Positions 25,196 through 35,107 of a DNA stretch of 64,000 bases are shown here, in pieces. The number at the start of each line of letters is the position of its first letter. The first letter of the stretch is position 1. This stretch comes from Defluviitalea saccharophila (GTDB lineage Bacteria; Bacillota; Clostridia; Lachnospirales; Defluviitaleaceae), in NCBI RefSeq assembly GCF_038396635.1, contig NZ_CP121687.1, positions 2,718,592-2,782,591 of the forward strand, read 5' to 3'. A program made the position numbers and the translations under genes. The notes under the pieces were generated by a model. That model ran no database searches and was not told where the DNA came from. It saw only the letters and a list, made by a program, of their open reading frames with translations.

Positions 25196-27039
25196 GTGAA
25201 AACAATACTAGACAGCATGGACCGAGAGGCGGTCATGGCCCTATGGGAGGCATGAGGGGAGGATTTGAAAAGCCTAAGGATTTTAAGGGGACTTTTTCAA
25301 AACTCCTGGATTATTTAAGGCCTTATAGATTAAAGCTTCTTATTGTAATGCTATTTGCCGTAGGCAGTACGGTTTTTACCATAGTTGGACCCAAGATATT
25401 GGGCAAGGCGACAACCAAAATATATGAGGGTTTAATTTCCCAAATCACGGGAACTGGTAGAGGAATCGATTTTCAATCCATCCTGAATACTATTTTATTA
25501 TTATTAGGTTTGTATATTGTTTCTGCGATATTTTCATATATTCAAGGCTTTATTGTGACCGGGGTTTCACAGAAAGTCTCTTATAACCTTAGAAAAGAAA
25601 TCTCTGAAAAAATCAATCGATTGCCCCTTAAGTATTTTGATTCCGTATCCCATGGAGATGTGCTTTCAAGGGTGACAAACGATGTAGATACTGTCAGCCA
25701 GACCTTAAACCAAAGTTTAAGTCAAATCATTACCTCGGTAACTACTCTTGTGGGGGTTTTGATTATGATGCTTTCTATCAGCTGGAAGATGACGATTGCA
25801 GCTATTTTAATCCTGCCGGTATCTATGTTATTAGTGACGAATATTATAAAAAAGTCTCAAAAATACTTTAAGGAGCAGCAAAAGGCCTTGGGAAAAGTGA
25901 ATGGACATATAGAAGAAATTTACGGTGGGCATAATATCATGAAGGCATTTAATGCAGAGGAAGAAGCGGTTTCTCAGTTTAAAAAAATTAATGAAGAACT
26001 TTATGATTCTGCCTGGAAAGCACAATTCCTTTCCGGAATGATGATGCCTATTATGAATTTTATAGGTAATCTGGGATATGTAGCAGTCTCAATTCTTGGA
26101 GGTTGGTATGCCAGTAGAGGAGTCATAGAAGTGGGGGATATTCTTTCCTTTATTCAATATATGAGGAGCTTTACACATCCCATATCCCAGGTTGCACAGA
26201 TTAGCAATGTGATTCAATCCACTGTTGCAGCTGCTGAGAGAGTATTCAACTTCCTGGAAGAAAAAGAAGAGGTAAAAGAGACCAATACGCCTGTTAAGCT
26301 TGAAGAGGTTGAAGGAAGAGTAACCTTTGAAAATGTTCAATTCGGCTACAATGAAGACAAAATTATTATCAAAAACTTTTCCGCAGATATAAAACCGGGA
26401 CAAAAGGTTGCGATTGTTGGGCCAACAGGAGCAGGAAAAACCACTATTGTCAAACTGATTATGAGGTTTTATGAATTAAATGGCGGCAGAATCCTGATAG
26501 ACGGCCATGATATCAAAGAGTTTACGAGAGAAGATTTAAGAGATAATTTTGGGATGGTCCTTCAGGATACCTGGTTGTTCTCCGGCACGATCATGGAAAA
26601 CATCCGATATGGACGGTTGGATGCCAGTGATAAAGAGGTCATAGAAGCTGCAAAGTCCGCCCATGTGCATCGGTTTATCAAAACCCTGCCGGATGGATAC
26701 AACATGATGATTAACGAAGAAGCCAACAATATCTCCCAAGGGCAGAAACAGCTTCTTACCATAGCAAGAGCCATCCTTTCAGATCCGAAGATTCTTATAT
26801 TGGACGAAGCAACCTCTTCCGTAGATACGAGAACCGAAATCTTAATACAAAAAGCCATGGAAAATCTGATGCATGGCAGAACATCCTTTATCATTGCCCA
26901 TAGGCTCTCCACCATAAAAGATGCGGACTTAATTCTGGTTATGAAAGATGGAGACATTGTAGAGCAGGGCAGTCACCAGGAACTGTTAAAGAAAAATGGA
27001 TTTTACGCAGAGCTTTATAATAGTCAGTTTGCTTCATAA
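25192..27039 (+). CDS. Heterodimeric ABC exporter, catalytic-site subunit
   Basis: 615 residues. A Gly/His/Met-rich N-terminal tail (GPRGGHGPMGGMRGG) typical of this subunit type is followed by six membrane segments and an ATPase domain. Walker A GPTGAGKTT and Walker B ILILDEATSSVD are canonical with the catalytic Glu, but the signature reads NISQGQKQL rather than LSGGQ. With the partner's Asp in Walker B, this gives one normal and one degenerate ATP site, as in BmrCD/LmrCD. The start overlaps the previous stop. Confidence 0.93.
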   Translation: MSENNTRQHGPRGGHGPMGGMRGGFEKPKDFKGTFSKLLDYLRPYRLKLLIVMLFAVGSTVFTIVGPKILGKATTKIYEGLISQITGTGRGIDFQSILNTILLLLGLYIVSAIFSYIQGFIVTGVSQKVSYNLRKEISEKINRLPLKYFDSVSHGDVLSRVTNDVDTVSQTLNQSLSQIITSVTTLVGVLIMMLSISWKMTIAAILILPVSMLLVTNIIKKSQKYFKEQQKALGKVNGHIEEIYGGHNIMKAFNAEEEAVSQFKKINEELYDSAWKAQFLSGMMMPIMNFIGNLGYVAVSILGGWYASRGVIEVGDILSFIQYMRSFTHPISQVAQISNVIQSTVAAAERVFNFLEEKEEVKETNTPVKLEEVEGRVTFENVQFGYNEDKIIIKNFSADIKPGQKVAIVGPTGAGKTTIVKLIMRFYELNGGRILIDGHDIKEFTREDLRDNFGMVLQDTWLFSGTIMENIRYGRLDASDKEVIEAAKSAHVHRFIKTLPDGYNMMINEEANNISQGQKQLLTIARAILSDPKILILDEATSSVDTRTEILIQKAMENLMHGRTSFIIAHRLSTIKDADLILVMKDGDIVEQGSHQELLKKNGFYAELYNSQFAS

Positions 27040-27072
27040 AAAATCAGCACAAGAATTTGTGCTGATTTTTTT
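27038..27072 (+). terminator. Terminator of the ABC exporter operon
   Basis: AAAAATCAGCACAA / TTTGTGCTGATTTTTTT, nearly perfect stem with GAA loop, overlapping the stop codon. Confidence 0.88.
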
Positions 27073-27196
27073 GGCAAAAAAGAAATTATCATCAAATAAG
27101 AATTATTTTACCTTTACTTGTATAGATTTTAAACTAAATATATAATAGTAGGATGAAGTTTGTGAAAATTGAATTTTTGGGGATAGGGGGAAGTAC

Positions 27197-28984
27197 ATGA
27201 AAATACATCGTTTTGATTATACAAGCATTAAATCCAAACTCATCTTTGCATACATTTTTTTAGCAGTCATTCCGATTCTGATTATTACCATATTTTCTAA
27301 TATCGTTTATTCGAAAAGCATACAGACTCAGATTGATACATTACTGGAATATAGCATGAATCAAGCTGGAAAGATTTTAAACGATCAAATTAAAGATTAT
27401 GAAGGTTTTCTTTACAATATTGTTTTGGATAAAGAAATTATAAATTATGGACAAAGAATTCAAGAGCAGAAAGATGTCCCAGTTAATAAACATTTTATGA
27501 CACAAAAATTAATTTCTTATGCCAATGTGAAAGAAGAAATTAGAAGTGTTATATTTATTAGCAGTTCTTTAGACTATGCATTGTATGAAAAAGATAATTT
27601 TGTTGCCTATGAATCTTATTTCTACGATAAGGACGTACGAAAGGAACTTTTAGAAAAGTGTTTGAATGAAAACGGAGTAACGCTTATTTCAACCAGAAGT
27701 ATAAAAAGTAGACAGGATAAAAACAAATATATGTTTTTTCTTGCGATGCCACTAAAAGATTATATTACACAGAAACATTATGGAAATATACTTATTGGGA
27801 TTAGAGAGTCTGCTTTAGAGACCCTTACACCCCAAAACCAAAGTGTTAAAGAAGAATTCCATCAAAATTTAAATAATAAAAATATTATTGTGGATAGCAA
27901 TAATTACATAGTATCTCATCAGGATAAATCCTATATTGGACAAAATTTATCAAAATACTTACAGGATAATGTTCAAAATGATTTCTTTACTAAAGAAAAA
28001 GAAATTGGCAATATCGGTTGGATGCTTGTCAATATTATTGATAAAAAGGACATGTTTAAAGACGTAAGGAATTATGAAGTCATGGTTATTTTTATTAGTA
28101 TTGTTACTACAGCTTTATTTTTTGCTTTGATCATAACCATTACTAATCGTTATTCAAAGTCTATTCGTCAAATTGCTAAAGGCATCAGATCGTTTGGTAA
28201 AGGGCAAATGGATGTTAAAATTGAATTCGAAGAAAAAGATGAATTATTTGCTATTGCATATCAGTTTAATAAAATGACGACACGAATTAATAATCTTGTC
28301 AATACCTTAGAAAAACAAAAAAAGGATATTGAAATAGCCGTCAATCAAAAGAGAATATCAGAGCTAAAAGCCTTAGAGTCTCAGATCAATCCCCATTTTA
28401 TTTATAATACCTTAGACATGATTAATTGGATTGCTATTGATAATCAGCAGGAAAAAATAAGTGAAATGTTAAGCACCCTCGGTAGTCTATTGAGATATAG
28501 TATTTCTCATATTGATACGGTTGTTATATTGGATGCGGAAATTCAATGGCTTAAAAAATATGTATACCTGCAACAGATTCGATTTAATCATTCTTTTGAA
28601 TGTATTTATGATATTTCTAAGGAAGCGCTCCAATTTCCCATTAATAAGCTGCTTTTGCAGCCAGCTATTGAAAATGCAATCCTACATGGTTTCGAAGGCA
28701 TAAAATCCGGAGGAGTGATTAAAGTATCTGCAGTTGTCAATGAAAACAACATGTTGTCCATTGAAATCAGTGATAATGGTAATGGAATGGAAAAAGAAGT
28801 ATTGGAGCAAATAAAAGAGTACATTTACAATGATGGATTATTTGACGGCAACAATATTGGGGTGAAAAATATTATCAATCGAATAAAACTCTATTATTCC
28901 GATCAGGCACGTATAGATATTGAAAGTGAAAAGGGAAAAGGAACCAAGATTTTCTTTGAGATACCGTATAAAGATACTTATTAA
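27197..28984 (+). CDS. YesM-type sensor histidine kinase
   Basis: 595 residues. One membrane segment near 16-38, an extracytoplasmic Cache-like sensor (about 40-290), a second membrane segment near 295-318, HAMP, then the His_kinase domain with SQINPHFIYNTLDM (phosphoacceptor His near 399) and a HATPase with LLQPAIENAILHGFEG and ISDNGNGM. This family usually senses extracellular sugars together with a YesN-type regulator, and the regulator gene follows after 12 bases. The adjoining sugar ABC and glycosidase genes make an oligosaccharide signal likely. Start follows GGGGGAAG. Confidence 0.92.
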   Translation: MKIHRFDYTSIKSKLIFAYIFLAVIPILIITIFSNIVYSKSIQTQIDTLLEYSMNQAGKILNDQIKDYEGFLYNIVLDKEIINYGQRIQEQKDVPVNKHFMTQKLISYANVKEEIRSVIFISSSLDYALYEKDNFVAYESYFYDKDVRKELLEKCLNENGVTLISTRSIKSRQDKNKYMFFLAMPLKDYITQKHYGNILIGIRESALETLTPQNQSVKEEFHQNLNNKNIIVDSNNYIVSHQDKSYIGQNLSKYLQDNVQNDFFTKEKEIGNIGWMLVNIIDKKDMFKDVRNYEVMVIFISIVTTALFFALIITITNRYSKSIRQIAKGIRSFGKGQMDVKIEFEEKDELFAIAYQFNKMTTRINNLVNTLEKQKKDIEIAVNQKRISELKALESQINPHFIYNTLDMINWIAIDNQQEKISEMLSTLGSLLRYSISHIDTVVILDAEIQWLKKYVYLQQIRFNHSFECIYDISKEALQFPINKLLLQPAIENAILHGFEGIKSGGVIKVSAVVNENNMLSIEISDNGNGMEKEVLEQIKEYIYNDGLFDGNNIGVKNIINRIKLYYSDQARIDIESEKGKGTKIFFEIPYKDTY

Positions 28985-28996
28985 GGGGAGTTATGA

Positions 28997-29740
28997 ATGA
29001 AAATAATGATTGTTGAAGACGAATTTCATATCAGAACAGGACTTTCAAAACTTCTCTCATCCATGGGGGAAGCTTATGAGTTAATAGGAGAGGCGGAAGA
29101 TGGGTATGAGGGAATGATCATGATCAAACAGTTACAGCCGGATGTTGTTATTACGGATATCAAGATGCCTAAACTGGATGGCCTGCAGATGATTTCTAAT
29201 ATTCGCCAGTGTAATATGAATGTTATATTCGTTATCTTAAGCGGGTATGCAGAATTTGAATACGCACAGAAAGGAATTTCTCTTGGGGTAGAGGAGTATC
29301 TGTTAAAACCGATTACTGTGTCTCAATTTAAAGAGACTATGGAGAGAATTCTCTACAAACTTTCAAAAGAGAATAAAGAAGAAATAAAAGAGCGTCATCA
29401 GCAGTATTCGCCTTTTATTGTGGCGATCCTTTCTGATATTGAAGAAAATTATGCACAGAAAATTAGCCTTGATGATTATGCTGAACAATTTAAGATGACA
29501 CCAGAGTATATTAGCCGTATTTTTTCTAAGGAAGTAGGCGTTACCTTTTCCAATTATCTTACTGAAGTTCGAATGAATAAGGCTAAACAGTTATTATTAG
29601 ATAAAAGTTATAAAATTTATGAGATCGCATGTATGGTTGGATACAATGATGTACAGTATTTTTGCAGAGTATTCAAGAAGTTTTCCGGATTATCGGCGAA
29701 GGAATATGTCATAAAACATAATAAAAAATTTAACTTATAA
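28997..29740 (+). CDS. YesN-type response regulator (REC + AraC HTH)
   Basis: 247 residues. An N-terminal receiver with phosphoacceptor Asp in VVITDIKMPKLDG (about residue 55), Lys in EYLLKPI and Thr/Ser switch region, then a C-terminal AraC-type double helix-turn-helix (ISLDDYAEQFKMTPEYISR, EIACMVGYNDVQYFCRVFKK). It is the cognate partner of the upstream kinase and the probable activator of the downstream sugar operon at 29855-38207. No operator could be assigned in the 114-base gap. Confidence 0.92.
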   Translation: MKIMIVEDEFHIRTGLSKLLSSMGEAYELIGEAEDGYEGMIMIKQLQPDVVITDIKMPKLDGLQMISNIRQCNMNVIFVILSGYAEFEYAQKGISLGVEEYLLKPITVSQFKETMERILYKLSKENKEEIKERHQQYSPFIVAILSDIEENYAQKISLDDYAEQFKMTPEYISRIFSKEVGVTFSNYLTEVRMNKAKQLLLDKSYKIYEIACMVGYNDVQYFCRVFKKFSGLSAKEYVIKHNKKFNL

Positions 29741-29854
29741 TTAAGCTTAGTTCAATATTGTCCAATTTTCACAATATATTATAATTTTCGTCGCAGTCTC
29801 TTGTTTATATAATTAAGTTGTAAAACAAATCCACACTATTGAAGGGGGAAAATT

Positions 29855-31135
29855 ATGAAGAAACTATTGGCAACGATCTTAACAGTAGTATTGGGGGTAT
29901 CCGTACTTGCAGGCTGCGGAAACAGTAATAAGTCAGAGACATCGGATACTTCAAGTCAAAGTGAACAAACTTCAGCTGTCAGTCAAGCAAAAGAACCGAA
30001 AGAACTTACATTTTGGCACTATTTTACAAGCATTAACGGTGAAACTGTTCAGAAGTACGTTGATGAATATAATGCAATGCAAGATGATGTGAAAATTAAT
30101 TTTGAATTTGTTCCAAGAGATGAACTTTTAAAACAATTTACAATCGGATTGGTTTCTGGGGAACTTCCTGATATGACGTTTGTTGATAATCCCGACCATG
30201 CTTCTTTTTCAGCCATGGGACTGTTTGCAGATATTACGGATAAGGTACAAGCCTGGGAAGATGGAAACAAATTTCTTGAAGGTGCTTTAAATTCTGCAAA
30301 GTATAATGGCAGAATTTATGGACTGCCTCATGCCAGCAATGCTCTTGCATTATACTATGATGTAGACATGTTAGCAGCAGCTGGAGTACAGCCACCGGAA
30401 ACATGGGAAGAACTCGAAGCTGCAGCAGCTAAATTAACCAGCGGCAACACATACGGGTTAGCTTTTTCAGCAATCAAAAATGAAGAAGGAACCTTTCAAA
30501 TGCTTCCATTCCTTTTATCCTCAGGAGCAACGGTAGATACATTGGACTCTGCGGGAGGGGTAAAGGCTCTAACATTCTTATCGGATCTTACAAACAAAGG
30601 CTATGTGAGCAAAGAAGTTCTAAACTGGGCTCAAGGGGATGTTGAAAAACAATTTGTTTCAGGAAATGCAGCAATGATTATTAACGGACCATGGATTAAA
30701 GCAAATTTACAAAAAAATGCACCGGACAAAAACTGGGCGGTTACAAAACTTCCAAAGGATAAAGAATTTGCTTCTACCCTTGGTGGTGAGAACATTGTAA
30801 TTCTTAATAATAGTGAAGTGACTGATGAAGCTTGGGAATTCTTGAAATGGTTTATGTCTAAAGAAAATAATATAGAATTCTGCAAAACGGTTGGAAGGTT
30901 TTCACCCAGATCCGATGTAACGCCTGAGGAAGTATGGGGAGATGATGCCGTTATGAAAGTATTCGCAGATCAAATGCAGTATGCACAACCAAGAGGGCCC
31001 CATCCAAAATGGCCTGAAGTATCAGCAGTAATTATTAATGCCGTACAAGAAAGCTTATCAGGAGTGAAAGAACCTGCACAGGCATTGAAAGATGCGCAAG
31101 TAAAAATTGACGAAATTAATTCTACACTAAAATAA
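29855..31135 (+). CDS. Sugar ABC transporter substrate-binding lipoprotein
   Basis: 426 residues of the extracellular solute-binding family 1. Signal peptide with lipobox VLAGCGN (Cys21) and a Ser/Gln-rich linker, then the binding fold (ELTFWHYFTSINGETV, DMTFVDNPDHASF, LYYDVDMLAAAGV, PPETWEELEAAAAKL). It should deliver oligosaccharides to the two permeases encoded downstream. No ATPase gene is present in the operon, so a shared MsmK-type ATPase elsewhere is expected. Start follows GAAGGGGGAAA. Confidence 0.92.
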   Translation: MKKLLATILTVVLGVSVLAGCGNSNKSETSDTSSQSEQTSAVSQAKEPKELTFWHYFTSINGETVQKYVDEYNAMQDDVKINFEFVPRDELLKQFTIGLVSGELPDMTFVDNPDHASFSAMGLFADITDKVQAWEDGNKFLEGALNSAKYNGRIYGLPHASNALALYYDVDMLAAAGVQPPETWEELEAAAAKLTSGNTYGLAFSAIKNEEGTFQMLPFLLSSGATVDTLDSAGGVKALTFLSDLTNKGYVSKEVLNWAQGDVEKQFVSGNAAMIINGPWIKANLQKNAPDKNWAVTKLPKDKEFASTLGGENIVILNNSEVTDEAWEFLKWFMSKENNIEFCKTVGRFSPRSDVTPEEVWGDDAVMKVFADQMQYAQPRGPHPKWPEVSAVIINAVQESLSGVKEPAQALKDAQVKIDEINSTLK

Positions 31136-31153
31136 GCCGCAAATAATACAAAG

Positions 31154-31212
31154 AATAGCCCCTCATTGGAAGTATTTACAATTCAAACAAAGGTGGTGGG
31201 GCTATTTTTATA
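31154..31212 (+). terminator. Intercistronic attenuating hairpin
   Basis: AATAGCCCC (31154-31162) pairs with GGGGCTATT (31198-31206), followed by TTTAT. Such hairpins after the binding-protein gene commonly give more binding protein than permease. Confidence 0.7.
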
Positions 31213-31235
31213 ACTTTTTTAGAAAGGGTGATACA

Positions 31236-32138
31236 ATGAAGACATTAAAACTTACTGAAAGCAGAAGGGATATTCTATCCGGATATATATATGTATTGCC
31301 TGCACTAATATTTATGTTAGTTTTAATAGGGTATCCTATTGTCTATAACTTCCTAATCAGCTTTCAAAAATTAGATGCGATGAACATCAATAGCGGCGTG
31401 AGAGAATTTATTGGTTTTGAAAATTATAAAAAGGTTTTGTCAGATGAAGTAATGGGTATTGCTTTTAAAAATACATTTATCTATACCATTGCAAGTCTTG
31501 CATTCCAGTTTACAATTGGTTTTGCATTGGCACTCTTTTTTAATAACAAATTCAAACTGGCTAAGCCCATTAGAGGATTTATGGTTATAAGCTATATGAT
31601 GCCAATTACGGTAACGGCATTAATGTTTAAATTTATGTTAAGTCCAAGTAATGGAATTATCAACGACATTATGGTAGCCATCGGTATCATTGATGCGCCC
31701 ATTCCTTGGCTGCTTCAAGAAAGTACAGCCCTTTGGGGGTTAATTATTGCGAATTCGTGGATAGGGATTCCTTTTAATATGCTTCTTTTAACCACAGGGC
31801 TTTCTAATATTTCGGAAGAGATTTATGAAAGTGCATCCGTTGATGGAGCCAATGGTCTTCAGAAGTTTATTCATATTACACTTCCTCTTTTAAAACCAGC
31901 CATATTATCTGTACTAATGCTTGGTTTTGTATATACGTTTAAAGTCTTTGATTTGGTATTTGTAATGACTTCCGGAGGACCTGTAAACTCCACAGAAGTT
32001 TTATCTACATTTTCCTATAGACTTTCCTTCAAATACTATTATTTTGGGCAAGGTGCGGCAGTAGCAAACATTCTTTTCTTATGTCTTTTTGCGGTAGCAC
32101 TGGTGTATCTTAAAATGATAGGAAAGGAAGAGGTGTAG
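31236..32138 (+). CDS. Sugar ABC transporter permease (MalF/UgpA-like)
   Basis: 300 residues, six membrane segments, carbohydrate-uptake permease subunit 1. The EAA loop that docks the ATPase is visible as EEIYESASVDGANGLQKF with the downstream ITLPLLKP. ATG 31236 follows AGAAAGGGTG. Pairs with the next permease gene four bases away. Confidence 0.92.
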   Translation: MKTLKLTESRRDILSGYIYVLPALIFMLVLIGYPIVYNFLISFQKLDAMNINSGVREFIGFENYKKVLSDEVMGIAFKNTFIYTIASLAFQFTIGFALALFFNNKFKLAKPIRGFMVISYMMPITVTALMFKFMLSPSNGIINDIMVAIGIIDAPIPWLLQESTALWGLIIANSWIGIPFNMLLLTTGLSNISEEIYESASVDGANGLQKFIHITLPLLKPAILSVLMLGFVYTFKVFDLVFVMTSGGPVNSTEVLSTFSYRLSFKYYYFGQGAAVANILFLCLFAVALVYLKMIGKEEV

Positions 32139-32142
32139 ACTG

Positions 32143-33000
32143 ATGAAGAGTATGTTTAAAAGAGTTATGTTTAAAGAAAGAAACAGATCCATTATTTATA
32201 GCATTATTGGAATTCTTATAGGTGCTGTATTTTTATTTCCGCTTTATTGGATAGTGGTTAGTTCATTAAAGACAGATGTAGAGATTTTTGCAATACCACA
32301 GACATTTTTTCCAACGAAATTAGAATGGTCGAACTATACGGAGCAACTTTTCGGTAAAAATAATGCATTTCGTGCATATATCAATTCCACTATAATAGCG
32401 CTTTCGGCTATGACAACTTCGATGATTCTTGGGATTCCGGCAGCATATGGACTGGCAAGATATAAAATTCCTGGGAAAAAAGCTATTATTACAACTTTTT
32501 TAGTAACCCAAATGCTGCCATCATCCCTTGTACTGACACCTTTATTTTTAACATTTTCTAAATTGAAATTGCTTAACACCTATTTTGCACCGATTTTTTC
32601 TGTGGCAACCATTTCGATTCCTTTTATTGTAATCATATTAAGACCGATTTTTAAAACATATCCCATAGAAATTGAGGATGCAGCTAAAATAGACGGATGT
32701 AACCGATTTTCTGCATTTTTCCGCATAGTACTTCCTATGTCTAAACCGGGGATTATTACCGTAGCATCTTTTTCATTCATACACGGATGGAATGACCTTG
32801 TATACTCTATGACTTTTAATAATAAAGAAATCTATAGGCCTATGACCGCTACAATTTATAATTTGATTACTGAGTTTGGCACACAGTGGAATAAGGTCAT
32901 GGCATACGGCGTTTTATTGGTATTACCGGTGGTTTGTATGTTTGTATTCTTACAAAAATATATCATCAGCGGGCTTACCAATGGTTCTGTAAAAGGTTAA
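32143..33000 (+). CDS. Sugar ABC transporter permease (MalG/UgpE-like)
   Basis: 285 residues, six membrane segments, carbohydrate-uptake permease subunit 2. The EAA loop reads IEIEDAAKIDGCNRFSAFF followed by IVLPMSKPG. It forms the channel with the preceding subunit. Spacing to the neighbours (4 and 36 bases) supports one operon. Confidence 0.92.
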   Translation: MKSMFKRVMFKERNRSIIYSIIGILIGAVFLFPLYWIVVSSLKTDVEIFAIPQTFFPTKLEWSNYTEQLFGKNNAFRAYINSTIIALSAMTTSMILGIPAAYGLARYKIPGKKAIITTFLVTQMLPSSLVLTPLFLTFSKLKLLNTYFAPIFSVATISIPFIVIILRPIFKTYPIEIEDAAKIDGCNRFSAFFRIVLPMSKPGIITVASFSFIHGWNDLVYSMTFNNKEIYRPMTATIYNLITEFGTQWNKVMAYGVLLVLPVVCMFVFLQKYIISGLTNGSVKG

Positions 33001-33036
33001 TCATGAAGGAAAGCTACTTTGAGAGGGGATTTTTAT

Positions 33037-35037
33037 ATGAAAGGACTAGTATGGTCAGAAAACAATAAATTAGTACATCAATACGACGATGAAATCATAT
33101 GGATAGAGCCCTTTGGAAGAAACAGTCTTCGAGTTAGGGTTACAAAAATGCCAGAAATGCCCCAAAAAGATTGGGCTCTTATTACACCGCTGAAAACAGA
33201 AGCTTCTATTCATATCGGAGAAGAGCTATGCAGCATCACAAACGGGAATATCACAGGAAAAATCAATAAATTCGGAATTATATGGTTTGAAAATGAAAAA
33301 GGAGAGATTCTGCTAAAAGAAAGATGGCAAACAAAGCAAGATCTTCATGAACATAAGGCGTTGTTATACTTTGGAAGAGAATTAAAGCCGATTTTGGGAG
33401 GACTGTATAAGGCGACCATGACATTTGAACCCAATCCCAATGAAAAAATATTCGGTATGGGACAAAGACAAATGGAACATCTTGATATGATGGGGTGTGA
33501 ATTAGAATTAGCTCAGAGAAATTCTCAAGCAAGCATTCCCTTCTTTCTTTCTAATAGAGGATATGGATTTTTTTGGAATAATCCTGCTTACGGAAGAGCA
33601 ACTTTTGCAAAGAATTTGACCAGATTTACGGCAGAAGTAACTGCTGCAGTAGATTATTGGATTACAGCAGGAGATACGCCGGCTCAAATTGTTGAACAAT
33701 ACATGGATGTGGTTGGAAAGGCTCCAAAATTTCCCGAATGGGCTGCAGGCTTCTGGCAATGTAAACTCCGATACAAAAATCAAGAAGAACTGCTTAATGT
33801 GGCAAGAGAATATAAGAAAAGAGGACTTCCTATTTCGGTGATAGTTATTGATTTCTTTCACTGGCCCATGCAAGGAGATTGGAAATTTGATGAAAAGTAT
33901 TGGCCGGATCCTAAAGCTATGGTAGAGGAACTAAAATCAATGGGTATTGAATTAATGGTTTCTATATGGCCGACAGTGGATCCCAGAAGTGAAAATTATG
34001 CGGAAATGAAGCAAAAAGGATATTTGGTCAGAACCGATAAAGGGGTTCGTACCCAGCACACTTGTCTTGGGGCAACGGTTTACTATGATGCTACCAATCC
34101 TGGAGCACAGGAATACGTATGGAATAAGGCAAAGGAAAATTACTTTAAATACGGTATTAAAACTTTCTGGCTGGATGAAGCGGAACCGGAATATACGACT
34201 TATGACTTTGAACTTTATAGATATCATATAGGAACCAATCTTGAGGTAGGAAATATCTATCCTATGATGTACTCAAAAGGATTTTATGATGGCATGAAAA
34301 AAGAAGGAATTGAAGCGCCCCTTAACTTGGTTCGGTGTGCTTGGGCAGGAAGCCAAAGATACGGAGCCCTTCTATGGTCCGGAGATGTTCATTCTAGTTT
34401 TGAATCCTTGCGTATGCAGTTTGCAGCGGGCTTAAATGTCGGAATCAGCGGTATTCCCTGGTGGACGACGGATATAGGCGGATTTTACGGTGGAGATCCT
34501 AAAGATCCAAAATTTAGAGAATTAATTGTTCGCTGGTTTCAATATGGTCTGTTTTGTCCCGTATTTAGGCTTCATGGCTATCGTCTGCCAATAAAACACG
34601 GATCTTATGGGGTGGATACAGGGTTATTCGATTATGATACCAGTGGTCCTAATGAAGTTTGGGAATTTGGAGAGGAAGCTTATGAAATAATTAAAGAGTT
34701 GATGTTTATCAGAGAAAAGTTAAGACCCTATATTTTAAAGCAAATGGAAATTGCCAGCGATAAGGGGACACCTCCTATGAGACCACTTTTCTATGATTTC
34801 CCTGAAGATAAGAAAACCTGGGAAGTACATAATCAATTTTTATTTGGCAGCGATATATTAGTTGCACCAGTATTATATGAAGGACAAAAACAGTGTCAAT
34901 TGTATCTGCCTAATGGAAGCAATTGGGTTGATTTTAAAACTTCCAGGATATATGAAGGAGGACAGACGATTTCCTACGATACACCCCTTGATACCATTCC
35001 TGTATTTATTAAAGAAGGATCTGAAATTTTTTTATAA
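33037..35037 (+). CDS. GH31 alpha-glycosidase (alpha-xylosidase-like)
   Basis: 666 residues from ATG 33037 (GAGGGG ribosome site); an upstream TTG reading is not needed. The N-terminal beta-sandwich is followed by the GH31 barrel. The nucleophile is Asp380 in TFWLDEAEPEY and the acid/base candidate is Asp450 in LLWSGDVHSS; substrate-binding PWWTTDIGGF and FRLHGYR follow. The WLDEAEPE form is common in alpha-xylosidases and related enzymes rather than in classical maltases (WxDMNE). No signal peptide, so it works on imported oligosaccharides. With the GH1 enzyme next to it, removal of alpha-xylosyl units from xyloglucan fragments is the best guess. Other alpha-linked substrates remain possible. 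Confidence 0.88.
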   Translation: MKGLVWSENNKLVHQYDDEIIWIEPFGRNSLRVRVTKMPEMPQKDWALITPLKTEASIHIGEELCSITNGNITGKINKFGIIWFENEKGEILLKERWQTKQDLHEHKALLYFGRELKPILGGLYKATMTFEPNPNEKIFGMGQRQMEHLDMMGCELELAQRNSQASIPFFLSNRGYGFFWNNPAYGRATFAKNLTRFTAEVTAAVDYWITAGDTPAQIVEQYMDVVGKAPKFPEWAAGFWQCKLRYKNQEELLNVAREYKKRGLPISVIVIDFFHWPMQGDWKFDEKYWPDPKAMVEELKSMGIELMVSIWPTVDPRSENYAEMKQKGYLVRTDKGVRTQHTCLGATVYYDATNPGAQEYVWNKAKENYFKYGIKTFWLDEAEPEYTTYDFELYRYHIGTNLEVGNIYPMMYSKGFYDGMKKEGIEAPLNLVRCAWAGSQRYGALLWSGDVHSSFESLRMQFAAGLNVGISGIPWWTTDIGGFYGGDPKDPKFRELIVRWFQYGLFCPVFRLHGYRLPIKHGSYGVDTGLFDYDTSGPNEVWEFGEEAYEIIKELMFIREKLRPYILKQMEIASDKGTPPMRPLFYDFPEDKKTWEVHNQFLFGSDILVAPVLYEGQKQCQLYLPNGSNWVDFKTSRIYEGGQTISYDTPLDTIPVFIKEGSEIFL

Positions 35038-35047
35038 AATTTTTATG

Positions 35048-35083
35048 CAACAATCAAATATCTAAATAGATGTTTGATTGTTG
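35048..35083 (+). terminator. Intercistronic hairpin between GH31 and GH1 genes
   Basis: CAACAATCAAA (35048-35058) pairs with TTTGATTGTTG (35073-35083), with inner ATCT/AGAT extending the stem. It is followed by TTATTTC, a weak T-run suited to partial termination or mRNA protection. Confidence 0.65.
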
Positions 35084-35107
35084 TTATTTCAATATGGGGG
35101 GATTTAT

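Noticed and set aside
33037-35037. GH31 gene as a sulfoquinovosidase, with the dehydratase as part of a sulfo-Entner-Doudoroff pathway
   Set aside because: The catalytic region reads WLDEAEPEY, not the YihQ-type motif I recall, and no other sulfoquinovose genes are present.
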